NCBI RefSeq assembly: GCF_000150275.1
Contig: NW_002060952.1
Location: forward strand, 1,292,452-1,356,451
DNA from: Trichoplax adhaerens
Taxonomy: Eukaryota; Placozoa; Uniplacotomia; Trichoplacea; Trichoplacidae
Length of the DNA stretch: 64,000 nucleotides
Direction: 5' to 3'
This document shows, in pieces, positions 1-10,470 of this stretch (position 1 is the first letter of the stretch; each line of letters starts with the position of its first letter). A program made the translations under genes and the position numbers. A model generated the notes under the pieces. It had not been told where the DNA came from. It saw only the letters and a list, made by a program, of their open reading frames with translations, and did no database searches.

Positions 1-3000
1 ACAGCCACTATACCATAGATCTTTCTGCGAGAATTACTATTTTATCGTTAATGTGATGCTTCCATCTTGAAATAAAATTGGTTTTGCAAGGTATCATGAA
101 GTTTATTGAATAGTTAGCCTAGCCAAAATGTTTTGATAGTTTCCGATTAGAGTCTCGCAATCTTTTATCTGCTATGATTTTAAGCTAACTATAGTGGTCC
201 GCAAATTAAATAGTCAATTGCACGAATTAATGCTATTAACTCAAATATTCGTTACTATTAGTACGATATCATTAGTAATAATTTATTTTCGTAAAATTTA
301 CATCTCTCCTTGTGATATTACCCTTTAGGTAAATTATCAAAACCCTTACTATTGCACCTATCAATTGCTGATGGAATATACTGAGCAATCTTTATTTCTC
401 GCAGCTTGCCCGATAGATTTCTATTATACCTAACATTTTCCGTACATTAATTTAACGTATTTTACAGTATGTACTGCAAGCACCATTTCCAATGAGCTAG
501 ATAGAGTCGCTGTTCATTCTCTTCATCTAGAACAAAGTAACAACAAATTTGCCATTTTTTTCATTGACATTGTGTAATCCCCGCGGTCCACCTGTTTTTA
601 ATATTTGCAATGCACTTGCCTACTATTTAAACAAAATAATGATGCCACATATTCGTAGTATAGATCAATTTGAGCATCCACTGTTCGGTCTCTTCGTAAA
701 GCAGACAGACAGTTTTTTTCAATGTCAACATTTTTTGTTTTTGAATCCAATTTTTATATCTCACCAATCAGGCGCCTAAGGAATGGTCTTATATTTGTTA
801 CAAAATCTCTTAAGATCCTTGCATATAGAAATTCTAGTGAACACTGTAGGTAATACAGCAGATGCGGTCAAATTAATTAATCCCTATCACACAAGAATCA
901 GATTAAAATTTATGATTGCGTCTTGATCCTGCTTTATTTGTGTACTTATTATTCTCTCATCAAGATAAACTCAATGGGTAGGATTGATAACGACTATGGA
1001 AGGAATTAAGAAGTTGTATCATTTTGACACAAATATATTTTAATATTATCTGAGCCTCCTATGCTACCATTTCGGTCTCGATTATTTCATACTTTTTGAT
1101 TCTAACGTTGATATCAACTATCGTCTGGATTATTAATATTATAGTCAGTAATATTCAATGCATTAAAAAAACAAAGAGAAAAGAAAGATTTATAAGCCGT
1201 CTGAAATAACCACGGGATAAGTTATTCATTATAAATTCAACTTCAAATGATGAAGGGAAAAATACTCCTTGACTTAAATAATCACTTTATATACAGGATA
1301 GGATTCACTTGGTGGCTAATAATATTTACTTATTGCTAGCGTGTATATAAAACACAGTTTACTGTATATTAAAGTATAGCAATATTGAAATCTTATATTG
1401 TATACGAGTTTCTTAAAATATCAATAATTGCAAAGTTGTCAATGATCAGATGGCTTTAATAATATTGTAAATTGTACATAAGGCTAAGTAAAATGCATCA
1501 AAAGATAACATTGGATGATTTAATTCTAAGTCAACATTCTTAAAGCCATCCACGATTAATCAATAGTAGATATTAATACAATGCCTGAATCCAAAATGGA
1601 ATCAATAGGACGATAAAGAAAAAAATAAAATGATAAATGATAAATGATTCGCCATCAAGTACAAAGTTAAAAGGGGCTTATGACTGGCATTTTAAGACTA
1701 AAGATAAGTAAGCCAGGATACTGATGGTATTCTGTACGATACGCAAAACAACATTGCCTACGGTAGCGTTTTCACAATATCCTGAAGAAAATTTAATTCA
1801 GTAAAGAATCCAATCGATACTATAAAATGCATCGATTGCACTATAGCTAAGGTAATAGCGATCAACATTTAGCTTCTACCAACAAACAAAAGATGTATCA
1901 AAAATTAAAGCGATTTTCAACCAGATAACCTTAATTATAGCAATGGCGAATTAGAAGCAGTAATGTAGTGTGCATTTATCCTGTAAGTCATTCGAGTACA
2001 CTGTACCTTCATAAAAAGGTACTCATCGATTATCGCTATGTATCTTCAAAGAGAAATCAAATGAAGAAAAAGAGAACGCATGATAACATAACATCCTACT
2101 AATGTGTAAGTTTACCATGAATTAGGAATACTTCGAGAAATTGGCAAGCCGAAAAAGCAATCAATCCTCACGTAGAGCATATAAAGTACGAGTAATCAAT
2201 TCCGAAAATGACAGCTTCTATACGTTTATCAGTAAGATGATTGTCGTGGGTACACTGCAAACCCTGAGATAGCAAATAATTAATTATTGGTAATTTGGAT
2301 TTGTCGAAATCTCATTTATCAATGGCGCTGATTACAAATGATAGGATGATCAGGCTTATGTACATGATCACCATCTCCGTTAACGATGATTGACCATCAC
2401 GATAAATCATCTAATTATAAAATCTTATAACGCAATTGACCATATACCAATACTTGTATTTAGAATAGACAATGCATACTAGAACTTGTACAGTAGGAAT
2501 AATACTCCAACAAAGGCCATTACAGTCTCCTTTATTTCAATTAATAAGAGGATGATGGCGATATCGAGAACTTTACTACATGAATGACGAATGACTCATT
2601 AATTATATAATTATCGAAGGAGAAAGAAATGTTGCTTCGTGATGGAAGTGATGCGATGAAATTCTTCAATTTTTCTTCAAATACTTGTCGTTGACTATAG
2701 AATAGTGCACAGGCTATTGTATATTTCAATTTTAAAATGAAAATGATAGACCATTTGCGTGAATAAAAATCGAGCTCTAGCCCTAGTTATGATATTACAA
2801 ATGTGTAGATTCATTGAATGGGTTCAACGATACACGATATTTACCGTGGGGACTGACTGTTTCATAAAGAAAGCTATATCTATCTTAGATCTGGTCAAGC
2901 TAATCCAAATTACTAGTCATGATAATTGCTGTAATAAGCTAAGCGAATTTAGTTGATATCATACTATACGCCGCAGTCCCGTCATCCTTATGCATTTCAT

Positions 3001-3362
3001 TCATCCAACAAATAACTACACTGTGTTTATTTAATCTAATACCAGTCGTCAAAATTGTTCCTATCTTTCGATCTAATTCTGTCTATTTCAATAATGATCT
3101 AATCATCATGATTAACGTCGAAAGTTCATTTGTAGTGTTATCACTGACTACATATAGTGAAAAGAAACTGAAGAAATCAAATGGCAAATAGTTAAACTGA
3201 AAAGCATGAACAAAAATTAAAATAATTGCAGTTATCATCTGCTAGATAATTATTGGTTTGATGACGGAAAGAATTTCAGTCAGATGGTCAAAATAAATTG
3301 GTAAAAAAAAATAAATAAAAATCAAAGTTATGAGCAAGATATTGTAGTATTACTTCACTTAC
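1..3362. other. AT-rich DNA with no supportable gene; probable intron or 3' side of the SLC6-like gene
   Basis: The stretch is AT-rich with stops in every frame at short intervals. If the minus-strand SLC6-like first exon (3363-3555) belongs to a live gene, its remaining exons should lie here. I looked on the minus strand for the expected GGGAF continuation and later membrane-helix signatures and found none. Several 30-50 codon open stretches occur (for example minus 1678-1781, behind a good acceptor), but that length is common by chance in this DNA. Confidence 0.5.
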
Positions 3363-3555
3363 CACTTTGGTATTTCAAGATTAAATAAGCAATCTTCCAG
3401 ATGTTATCTAAACCGATGGTGTAACCTAAAACTGTCAAGACCATTTCTCGTGGTATTCTCCATGTTGTTCGAACTGCCGAGGTAGCATCTTTGGCTTTAA
3501 CAAAACTAGTAATAGATAATGAATTAAGTCGTTCTTGACTTCGATCGTAAGCCAT
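3363..3555 (-). CDS. first coding exon of an SLC6-like (Na+/neurotransmitter symporter family) protein, partial
   Basis: The ATG is at 3555-3553 and the exon ends at 3363 before a consensus donor (GTAAGTG), leaving one base of a split Gly codon. It encodes 64 residues plus the split codon. Residues 1-31 are a polar cytosolic N-terminus. W32 begins the juxtamembrane segment, and residues 38-62 form a hydrophobic helix. Residues 44-57 (GYTIGLDNIWKIAY) match the SLC6 TM1 signature G-x(3)-GLGN-x-WRFPY, including the Asn and Trp that lie in the unwound, Na+-contacting part of TM1. The exon ends where SLC6 proteins read NGGG. Departures from the family are Asp50 for Gly, Lys54 for Arg, Ile55 for Phe, Ala56 for Pro and Gln63 for Asn. 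SLC6 proteins have about 600 residues and 12 helices, so this is roughly a tenth of one. It could be a divergent paralogue with a long first intron, or a relic. The family call rests on this one helix. Confidence 0.5.
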
Positions 3556-5104
3556 AGAATCGCAGTATAAGTGGGTAGAAAATAGTTGGAAGCTGAATAT
3601 TGTCGGTTGATTAATTATCTAACTGACTGCTAACGAACAGTGGGACAAATGCAATGGCTTGGTGGTACAGCAATTGGATGAAAACCGTCAATAATGATAT
3701 TGTTGTCAAGAGTAGATACGTGTCTCGCAAGTAATTAGAAGCAACTTTAATTTGGATAATTTTCACTCTGATGCTTACAGTATATCGTTGATTCGCCAAT
3801 ATTGAGCCAAAACTAAGAGAAATTTTCGTATGTGTATAACTCAAGCCAATAATAATGATTGATCGATGCAACTATAAAAGAAAGCAACACAGCAATACAA
3901 TACGGTCAATTTCTTCTCCAGCCTACTAGGCAAGCACCGGGCAAGTAACGATCGTGAATAAATAAAAAGTAGAGATTGATTCTATTTACTGTATTAATAC
4001 GGTATACGTATTGTTGTACAACAATATTTCAAGTTGAGAGATAGATACAGGAGAAGGGAAGAGTCATTGAGAATTTCTGCAATCAAAAAAAAAGTACACA
4101 CATTTGTATCACGATAAATACGTCTACCGTATTCTGTAACTATGCCAGTGTTGATAGCAATAGGACTATTTGATGTCTAATATTTCTTGCAAAGCGTCGT
4201 AATGTCTAGTGTGGCTTGTGTACAAGATGTCATTCGACAGTAGAATAACGTGTATTATATTATTGGATGAGATGTAAATGGACTTTTTGAAATCAATTGA
4301 GTCCTGTCTTGAATTTGTATAAGGATCAATCGAGTTAACGCTATTGGTTTTTTTTGCACCTTTCTGTCTTATTCTTTCTTATTGACTGTTCTATCTTATT
4401 GGCAGCTGGATGATTGAAGATTAATAATGAAGATTGAATAGTTTCTACATAAGACTTTAATAATCAGTCAATTGATCCATTCTATTTGTTGGCCATTTTA
4501 CTTAAAGGATGTCCTAGTAAAAGCACCACCAATACTACCAAGATTGAATTGCAAATGTTCCTATACTAGCAAATTACTTGTTGTCAAAATAATAGCCTAT
4601 AGTCCGTAATATAGTAGTTGGAATGAAGAGAATGACGATTTCAATCCAAACCAATAAAAGACAAAAAAAAATTTTCAATACCTTTGGATGTTTCCTTCTA
4701 CCACTCTCTCACTTTTCTTATTTTACTTTCTTTTCTTTTTTTTTTGTTATCTATGTCTATTTTCACTTCTTTTCATTCAACCATGATTATAATAATTATA
4801 TTTTAGATAGACCTTTTCAATATAAGCCAAGTGTGTTTATGGTTTCGATATGTAGAGAATAACACCTAGCGTCTACAACATCAGCTCAATATTTCCCTCT
4901 TTGCTGCTTCTTCTAGTTCTACCTGGTTCTACTCATAATGAAGAAGAATTGTTGTTATCAGTATCTAATATTTTTTCTCATCTTATTGTTCACGTATTAT
5001 CAATAATATTATTATTCATTTTATTATCTTTTATAAACTTCTATGTGGGCAGCATGCATTCATTGTGTGCTAGTATACCGCACAGTATCGTATTACACTC
5101 AATT
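3556..5104. other. upstream flank of the SLC6-like exon; no supportable gene
   Basis: This would be promoter and 5' UTR for the minus-strand exon ending at 3555. A minus-strand open frame at 3611-3871 (86 codons, non-ATG start) has a hydrophobic C-terminal half that could pass for a membrane helix. I cannot assign it to a family, it has no convincing splice or start context, and its length is within chance for this composition. No clear TATA box is placed near 3580-3620. Confidence 0.4.
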
Positions 5105-5153
5105 CCATAAAGGTAAAAGTTTTTTTTGGGGGGGGGGGGGGGTACCTTTATGG
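5105..5153. repeat. 11-bp perfect inverted repeat enclosing T8 and G15 homopolymers
   Basis: CCATAAAGGTA (5105-5115) is the exact reverse complement of TACCTTTATGG (5143-5153). Between the arms lie AAAG, eight T and fifteen G (5128-5142). The G run could fold or slip, so its true length in the genome is uncertain from a single assembly. Confidence 0.8.
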
Positions 5154-5540
5154 TCAATACCTTTTCTTTTCATTGATCTCTGTGCAAGCACTTTGCTCTT
5201 GAGTTTTGACTTAAAATCGACTGTACCTTGCGATACTCTATCATACTACAGTCCAGGCAAAAACTACTGGACTAGGTACGTCAAAGAAAACTGAAATTGA
5301 CAATCTTTACCGTGCATTTGAAAAGAAAAACGACGATCGAGCTTGTTTTGCATCAAGTTGATTCCTTTTTCTTACCCTTCCTGGTATTCACAGACAACTC
5401 TAGTACAAAAAAGCGAGAGAGGAACTCGCGTACACACTAGCTGATAAGCCCGTTTTTAGCTTGTAGCATGATACATGTACATTGTAGAATTGTACACTAT
5501 TGGCATAGTGGCGTGTTTTATTGGATTTGTTTAATGTAAA

Positions 5541-6580
5541 TAGTAAAAATTACTATATTACTATAACAACTACCAATCCACGCCTGTAAGATCTCTCTTA
5601 CTTCACTTCACTTATATTGGATCCATTTGCTAGAATAAGCATTTCTAACTTGAGTATTACTCAGCTAGTTCATACTGAAGGAACCTTAAAATTGACGCGG
5701 CGCTACAACGCCTAATCCAAAATACTAATCATGATGGAACTTGCTATATAAAAATTACGAGCCGTAGTGTGCACTATTTTCGATCCCCAAAATTGCACTA
5801 TTGAGTGTACTAAAAACTACTAAATTACTATAAAAACTGTGAATCCACGCCTGTAAGATCTCTCTTACTTCACTTCACTTATATTAGATCCATTTACTAG
5901 AATAAGGACTGCTATTTAGAATATTAGTCAGCTAGTTCATACTGAAGAAATCTTAAAATTGACGCGGCGCTACAACGCCTAATCCAAAATACTAATCATG
6001 ATGGAACTTGCGATTTAAAAATCACGAACCGTACTGCATTTTCGATCCCAAAATTACACTATTGAATTTACTAAAAATTACTAAATTACTATGAAAACTA
6101 CGAATCAACGCCTGTAAGATCTCTCTGACTTCACTTATATTGGATCTCTTTGCTAGAATAAGGACTGCTATTTAGAGTATTAGTCAGCTAGTTCATACAG
6201 AAGAAATCTTCAAATTGACGCGGCGTTACAACGCCTAATCCAAAATATTAATCATGATGGAATTTGCGATATAAAAATCACGAACCGTACTGCATTTTCG
6301 ATCCCAAAATTGCACTATTGAATTTACTAAAAATTACTAAATTACTATGAAAACTGCGAATCAACGCCTGTAAGATCTCTCTGACTTCACTTATATTGGA
6401 TCTCTTTGCTAGAATTACGACTTCTAACTAGAGTATTACTCAGCTAGTTCATACAGAAGGAATCTTCAAATTGACGCGGCGCTACAGCGCCTAATCCAAA
6501 ATACCAAACATGATGGATTTTACTATATAAAAATCAGCAACCGCGGTGTATTTTCGATTTCAAAAATTGCACTATTGAAT
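5541..6580. repeat. tandem array, four units of about 256-267 bp
   Basis: The anchor CGCCTGTAAGATCTCTCT recurs at 5581, 5848, 6109 and 6365, giving periods of 267, 261 and 256 bp. Each unit carries, in the same order, a CTTCACTTATATTGGATC-like block, a GACGCGGCG(C/T)TACA box with CGCC downstream, a TATATAAAAAT or similar TATA-like box, and a closing ACTAAAAATTACTAAATTACTAT tract. Units differ by scattered substitutions and small indels, so the array is not a recent perfect expansion. There is no open frame through it. It is best described as a short satellite or a multi-copy noncoding unit. Confidence 0.88.
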
Positions 6581-7364
6581 AATGAATGTCCACTTGTACA
6601 ATGTCAAGGACTACTACAAGAATACCTAGGCTAGACTGGACTGAACACTCCTTTGGATGGACGATACTTGGCCAATTTGGGTCGACAAATTATGTCAACA
6701 CTTCATTATGGTAACTACCAGTACATTACTTTGCAGTAATATTCAGACAGTCGATTCTGAATGGACGGATTTTTTCTAAATTAAGTAATCTTATATTGTA
6801 TTCCATTGCCTATTACTAAGCTCTGCTTGGAAGCAGTCGCTTTCGATCATCAATGTTATTTAAATTAAATTAGTTCGAGTGATTTAGAGAACAGTCACCG
6901 AAGATCCATACTGATAGTGAGTAACTATTTTTCGACATTTTGGGCCGTGTTTGGTATAAAAAAAAATCCGTCTGTCTGAGGAGAGTGTTCACTGTCCAGT
7001 CCAGGTATATTTCGAGTGGTCTGGTATACAGTACAGTACAAAGTTATCATTATTACAGTACTGTACCATACTGTACACTACAGTACAGTACTGTTCCAAC
7101 GTCGGGTCAAAGCTTTTCCTGCAGGTTGGTTGCAGACGGCAAGGCCAAAAACTCTGCTGTGGAGATATTAAAAATTATTTTATTTTTTATACGTACACTT
7201 GTTAGGGAGCCATGCTCCGAAATATTAATTGCTATGTTAATTAAAATATCTCATTTAAGTTATTGTTTGCTCCAGCAGCTTATTAGATTAATCTTACGTT
7301 TTTCTTTAGTACATTTTACGATTAAGATTCACCAAAATAAAGTGAAGTATTTAAACCTATTACT
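6581..7364. other. anonymous DNA between repeats, with a dense TACAGTA/TACTGTA cluster
   Basis: No gene is supported. At 7025-7095 the palindromic word pair TACAGTA/TACTGTA and its overlap GTACAGTACTGTAC recur so densely that the strand could fold on itself. The open frame through 6940-7386 (+) starts from a non-ATG codon, runs through this simple-sequence tract and has no recognisable domain. Confidence 0.5.
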
Positions 7365-7411
7365 CATGAGTAGCTTATTTGTGTAGCTGAGAGTTAGTTC
7401 AACTACGATAG

Positions 7412-7416
7412 GTCCC
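7412..7416. repeat. target-site duplication GTCCC, left of LTR A1
   Basis: GTCCC directly precedes the LTR and is repeated exactly at 7969-7973. Five base pairs is the usual duplication length for Gypsy-type and many Copia-type LTR retrotransposon integrases. Confidence 0.85.
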
Positions 7417-7806
7417 TGTAATGTAACTTAGTATTATGATTGTAGACTGTTAGCCATGTGTAGTATAATGTACAGTAGATATTTATCCTAAGAGATATTT
7501 GGTAGCTATAACTATAGACTGTAGTGGTAGAGACTTTATGCTAGAGTACAGATGACTATATACAGTAAGCTGTTGAGTTACTAATATGGCTGTAGGTAAA
7601 AATAGAACTGTAAATCATATATTAGGATACGGTTAATTCATTGTACTTTGGCTGGTGTGAATAATGTCTACGTAAGTACTGTAGTCGTATCCATATTGGA
7701 TTAATGATGGTCCGCAGTAGAATAGTCTTACTAAGAATAATTTAACTGTGTGTAAAATAAGGTAAAAGGTTGCCATGCGGATTGTAGCTGCGAATGCTAC
7801 GGAAAG

Positions 7807-7814
7807 TATAAAAG
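7807..7814 (+). promoter_or_regulatory. TATA box of LTR A1
   Basis: TATAAAAG lies about 160 bp before the LTR end and about 100 bp before the AATAAA. It is the best-formed core promoter element in this part of the window. Its activity is not known. Confidence 0.55.
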
Positions 7815-7914
7815 CATGCAACTTTAGATTATTCTATTAGTTCGTTGTAGAAGTCTTTAGTAGTAGTATTCGGCTAAAGTAGAGCTGTGTGTAGTTGATC
7901 TTTGTATAAGATTG

Positions 7915-7920
7915 AATAAA
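7915..7920 (+). terminator. poly(A) signal of LTR A1
   Basis: AATAAA sits 48 bp before the LTR's 3' end and downstream of the TATA box, which is the position expected at the R/U5 boundary. Confidence 0.6.
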
Positions 7921-8116
7921 GCCCTTATTTTTCTAAAATTTGGAATTTTGTGATTGGTATATATCACAGTCCCTAAGTTAGTTGGGAACACGAGCACTAG
8001 TGAAGATAGTCATGAGTAGCTTATTTGTGTAGCTGAGAGTTAGTTCAACTACGATAGGTCCCTAAGTTAGTTGGGAACACGATTACTAGTGAAGATAGTG
8101 TTTAAGACTCGGTTTC

Positions 8117-8141
8117 TTGTTACAAAGGAGATTTGTAACAA
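8117..8141. repeat. perfect 10-bp hairpin
   Basis: TTGTTACAAA (8117-8126), loop GGAGA, TTTGTAACAA (8132-8141). It lies just downstream of the 89-bp duplication. No gene end is adjacent, so a terminator role is not implied. Confidence 0.75.
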
Positions 8142-8271
8142 CACTGTACAGTATCTCTATCGGATAGACTAAAAATTCGAACCAGTTTAGTAATTAAATT
8201 ATCCACACGGACCACGTCAGCAATATCATACTAGAATAACTGCATTACAACAATATGCACCATCTGTACGA

Positions 8272-8620
8272 CTGCATGCAACAAATGGCTTTTCTTACCC
8301 CTATGGCTAAACCAAATATACAAAGTTTGCAAAGTGACAACAGTAGTATACAGTAAGGCCCAGCCATATCAACATCGATATTTTCTTTACTGCTGCATGC
8401 AACAAATGTGTTTTCTACCACTATGGCTAAAACTCAATGTACAAAGTTTGCAAAGAATTCTATGCAAAATGACGACAGTCGTACACAGTAGGGTCCAGCC
8501 AATATCAACATCGACATCTTCTGTACTACTGCATGCAATGAATGGGTTTCTCACCACTATGGCTAGACCAAATATACAAAATTTGCAAAAATGACAACTG
8601 TAGTATACAGTAGGGCCCAT
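8272..8620. repeat. three tandem copies of a 121-136 bp unit
   Basis: CTGCATGCAA anchors occur at 8272, 8393 and 8529. Each is followed by an (A)AATG...TTTCT...CACTATGGCTA block, a TACAAA(G/A)TTTGCAAA block, TGACRACWGTMGTAYACAGTARGG and CCAGCC...ATCAACATCGA. The middle unit carries an extra segment of about 15 bp, so the spacings are 121 and 136. The paired open frames on both strands through this stretch (8334-8594 and 8387-8632) are by-products of the repeat. Confidence 0.85.
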
Positions 8621-10470
8621 AATATTTAGCATGGTTTACCACCATGTAACAAAATTCAATCCAGTAAACGTAATTTAATAGTTTTGTTAAATTTATTGGG
8701 AGCCTGTAATGGTTTGCATAGAATAAAGTAGGTTAGTGCTGCGGAAAATAAGAACGAACAATTACAGAAAGGTCTCTTTTTATATGCAATCAACTGAAAG
8801 ATATTCTACCTCCTTACAAGAAACTACAACTTCCTAATTAGAGTAATAGCAGCAACATTTTACATGTTCCTTTGCATTTCAACTTCTTTATTAAATGATC
8901 AGCTATGCAATTTAGTCAGTACGTGATAATATATTATTACATACAAAGTAATTTAAGTCATCCATACTTACTAGTACATATTATCGTGTTAATCGTCAAG
9001 ATATGAAGATTCCTTTTTAGTTCGTTAGTCGGTTAGATAGTCAACTAGTTTTCAATTGATATTTAATTGTGAAGACTATAATCTTGGGTGCCAAGATTCC
9101 TTCAGTAATAAATGATAGTAAATCTCTGACTATCTCGTCTACATCATCTGTGACGCTATAATTATACCATAGTATTCGGTTGTTGGAACTGAATTAGTTG
9201 GTGATATAGCTAATCTCGCCTCTTTAAGTTAGTAAGTGGCGTTCTCCGCAAGGATTGGCGTGTGTAGACTACTTTGTCACTAGTGGTATGTGACAGTTGT
9301 GTTAGTATAAAAATCTACGAAATTAAAGTATTTCACTTTGTTATACCTTGAAGTATTTATTCGAGACACAAATGGAGCTTAGTAGTTTGGTAGATCGCAA
9401 CAGTCTGATTTGCTTTTGTTCCGTGCAATAACGGTCAAATTTAGAGCTGCAGTGGCAGTTACAGTTTTTGTATTATGAAAGTAAAGTAATAATTATACAG
9501 TAGATCAAAAGTCAGATCGTTTTCTGATCTTGGCTGATCTCATGTTAAATGCACACTCTATTGTATTTTAAAGTAGAGCACAAAATTAAACAATTTTTAG
9601 GTCTATGATATACGACAGCAATATCGTTTGTAGCTGCTCGCAAATATAGATTGATAGTAGTCACGAAAGTAATCTTCGTGACGTATACTTTATTTCTATG
9701 CTAAGTTCTATATATGTTTATATCTCAGAGATGTTTTACGGTCTCCTTAATTGTAATTTTAGTGGTTAAGGGTTAACAGTTAATATCCTTAATTTAGGAT
9801 TATATAGGCTAAAATAGTAATTGTCAACAAGCTAAACTGGATTGTATCTATCACCTCCAAGCTTCTTAAGGTACAAAGTACAATTCCTAAGTTCAGAGGA
9901 AATGTCTTAGTAGGATAGCTTTATATGTATCTGTTAAACTATTAATAAGCATTGATTATTTTAATACTGTTACAGTAAATTTAATAGGATTAGACTGTAT
10001 CTAATCTGTACGGATAGAATCTCTTTGAGTATTAATTTGGTTAATTTCTAATAGACGAGGTGATAGGTGTAGCTAAACCGGTTTTAGGTTCGAAATCTGT
10101 ATAAACGGCGAGTTCGCCGACAATAAATTAGGTCTGCCTGTGTTAAACTCTATCTGCCTTGAAATACCAATTGTCTGATATTCTAAATAACAGTAGTAAA
10201 GGATAGAAATCACTCTCTCAATCCCTGTTGCAAGTTAGGGCTATTACTAGCTCGTAAGACACAGTAGGTATAAAAGCGGGTTACTTTTTATAATAAAGAG
10301 AGTTCGTTATTTTATCGTTTACGCGCAAGGAAACCGTTCATATTATTTCTTCCGCGAAACTTACGGAAGAAGGTTATAGTTGTCGCCGAGAACTGATCTT
10401 GATTTGTGATTTGAGATCAAATAATAATCTTATTTCTAAAGTAACACATAAATAATAAGAGAGTGGATTG
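8621..10470. other. anonymous intergenic block with several hairpins and TATA-like boxes; possible decayed LTR DNA
   Basis: There is no gene. Perfect hairpins occur at 9661-9681 (7-bp stem TCACGAA/TTCGTGA), 10106-10119 (6-bp stem CGGCGA/TCGCCG) and 10347-10371 (8-bp stem TTCTTCCG/CGGAAGAA). TATAAAA boxes occur near 9304 and 10273. The segment 10139-10448 begins TGTGTTA and ends TAACACA, which are inverted ends as in an LTR, and contains one TATA box, but it has no matching 5-bp flanks. I therefore do not call it an LTR. Confidence 0.4.

Larger units (their letters stand above)
7417..7968 (+). mobile_element. solo LTR, family A copy 1 (552 bp)
   Basis: It begins TGTAATGTAAC and ends TATATCACA, giving the canonical 5'-TG...CA-3' ends, and is flanked by perfect GTCCC duplications. 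In the plus orientation a TATA box (TATAAAAG, 7807-7814) is followed about 100 bp later by a poly(A) signal (AATAAA, 7915-7920). This is the U3-R-U5 order of an LTR, so it is oriented plus. The same sequence is present inverted at 43394-43943, almost identical where compared. No internal gag-pol region adjoins it, so it is a solo LTR left by LTR-LTR recombination. The minus-strand open frame inside it (7633-7821) is antisense to U3 and is not a gene. Whether the family is Gypsy, Copia or BEL cannot be told from the LTR alone. Confidence 0.88.
7365..8099. repeat. 89-bp direct tandem duplication, first copy split by an LTR insertion
   Basis: The unit beginning CATGAGTAGCTTATTTGTGT occurs intact at 8011-8099. 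The other copy is interrupted. Its first 52 bp are 7365-7416 and its last 37 bp are 7974-8010. Removing the LTR plus one GTCCC duplication restores 52 + 37 = 89 bp, exactly the intact length. The two copies differ only at two bases near the end (GAGCACT versus GATTACT). The duplication therefore predates the LTR insertion. Confidence 0.9.

Noticed and set aside
1678-1781. Minus-strand segment behind a good acceptor reading YCENATVGNVVLRIVQNT
   Set aside because: It is only about 34 codons, has no donor, no link to the SLC6-like exon and no family match. Frames of this length are common in the window.
2941-3090. Minus-strand 47-codon open stretch containing WMNEMHKDDGTAAYS
   Set aside because: It is within chance length, lacks clear splice borders and bears no resemblance to the SLC6 region that should follow 3363.
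5541-6580. Regular repeats considered as a CRISPR-like array
   Set aside because: The units are about 260 bp and repeat along their whole length, with no short repeat/unique spacer alternation, in an animal genome.
7633-7821. 62-codon minus frame, repeated at 43539-43727 on plus with one residue changed
   Set aside because: Both lie wholly inside family A LTRs, antisense to U3. Their shared sequence comes from the repeat and is not evidence of a conserved small protein.
9149-9370. TGTGACGC...GAGACACA segment considered as an LTR
   Set aside because: The flanks TCATC and AATGG do not match, and no second copy was found in the window.
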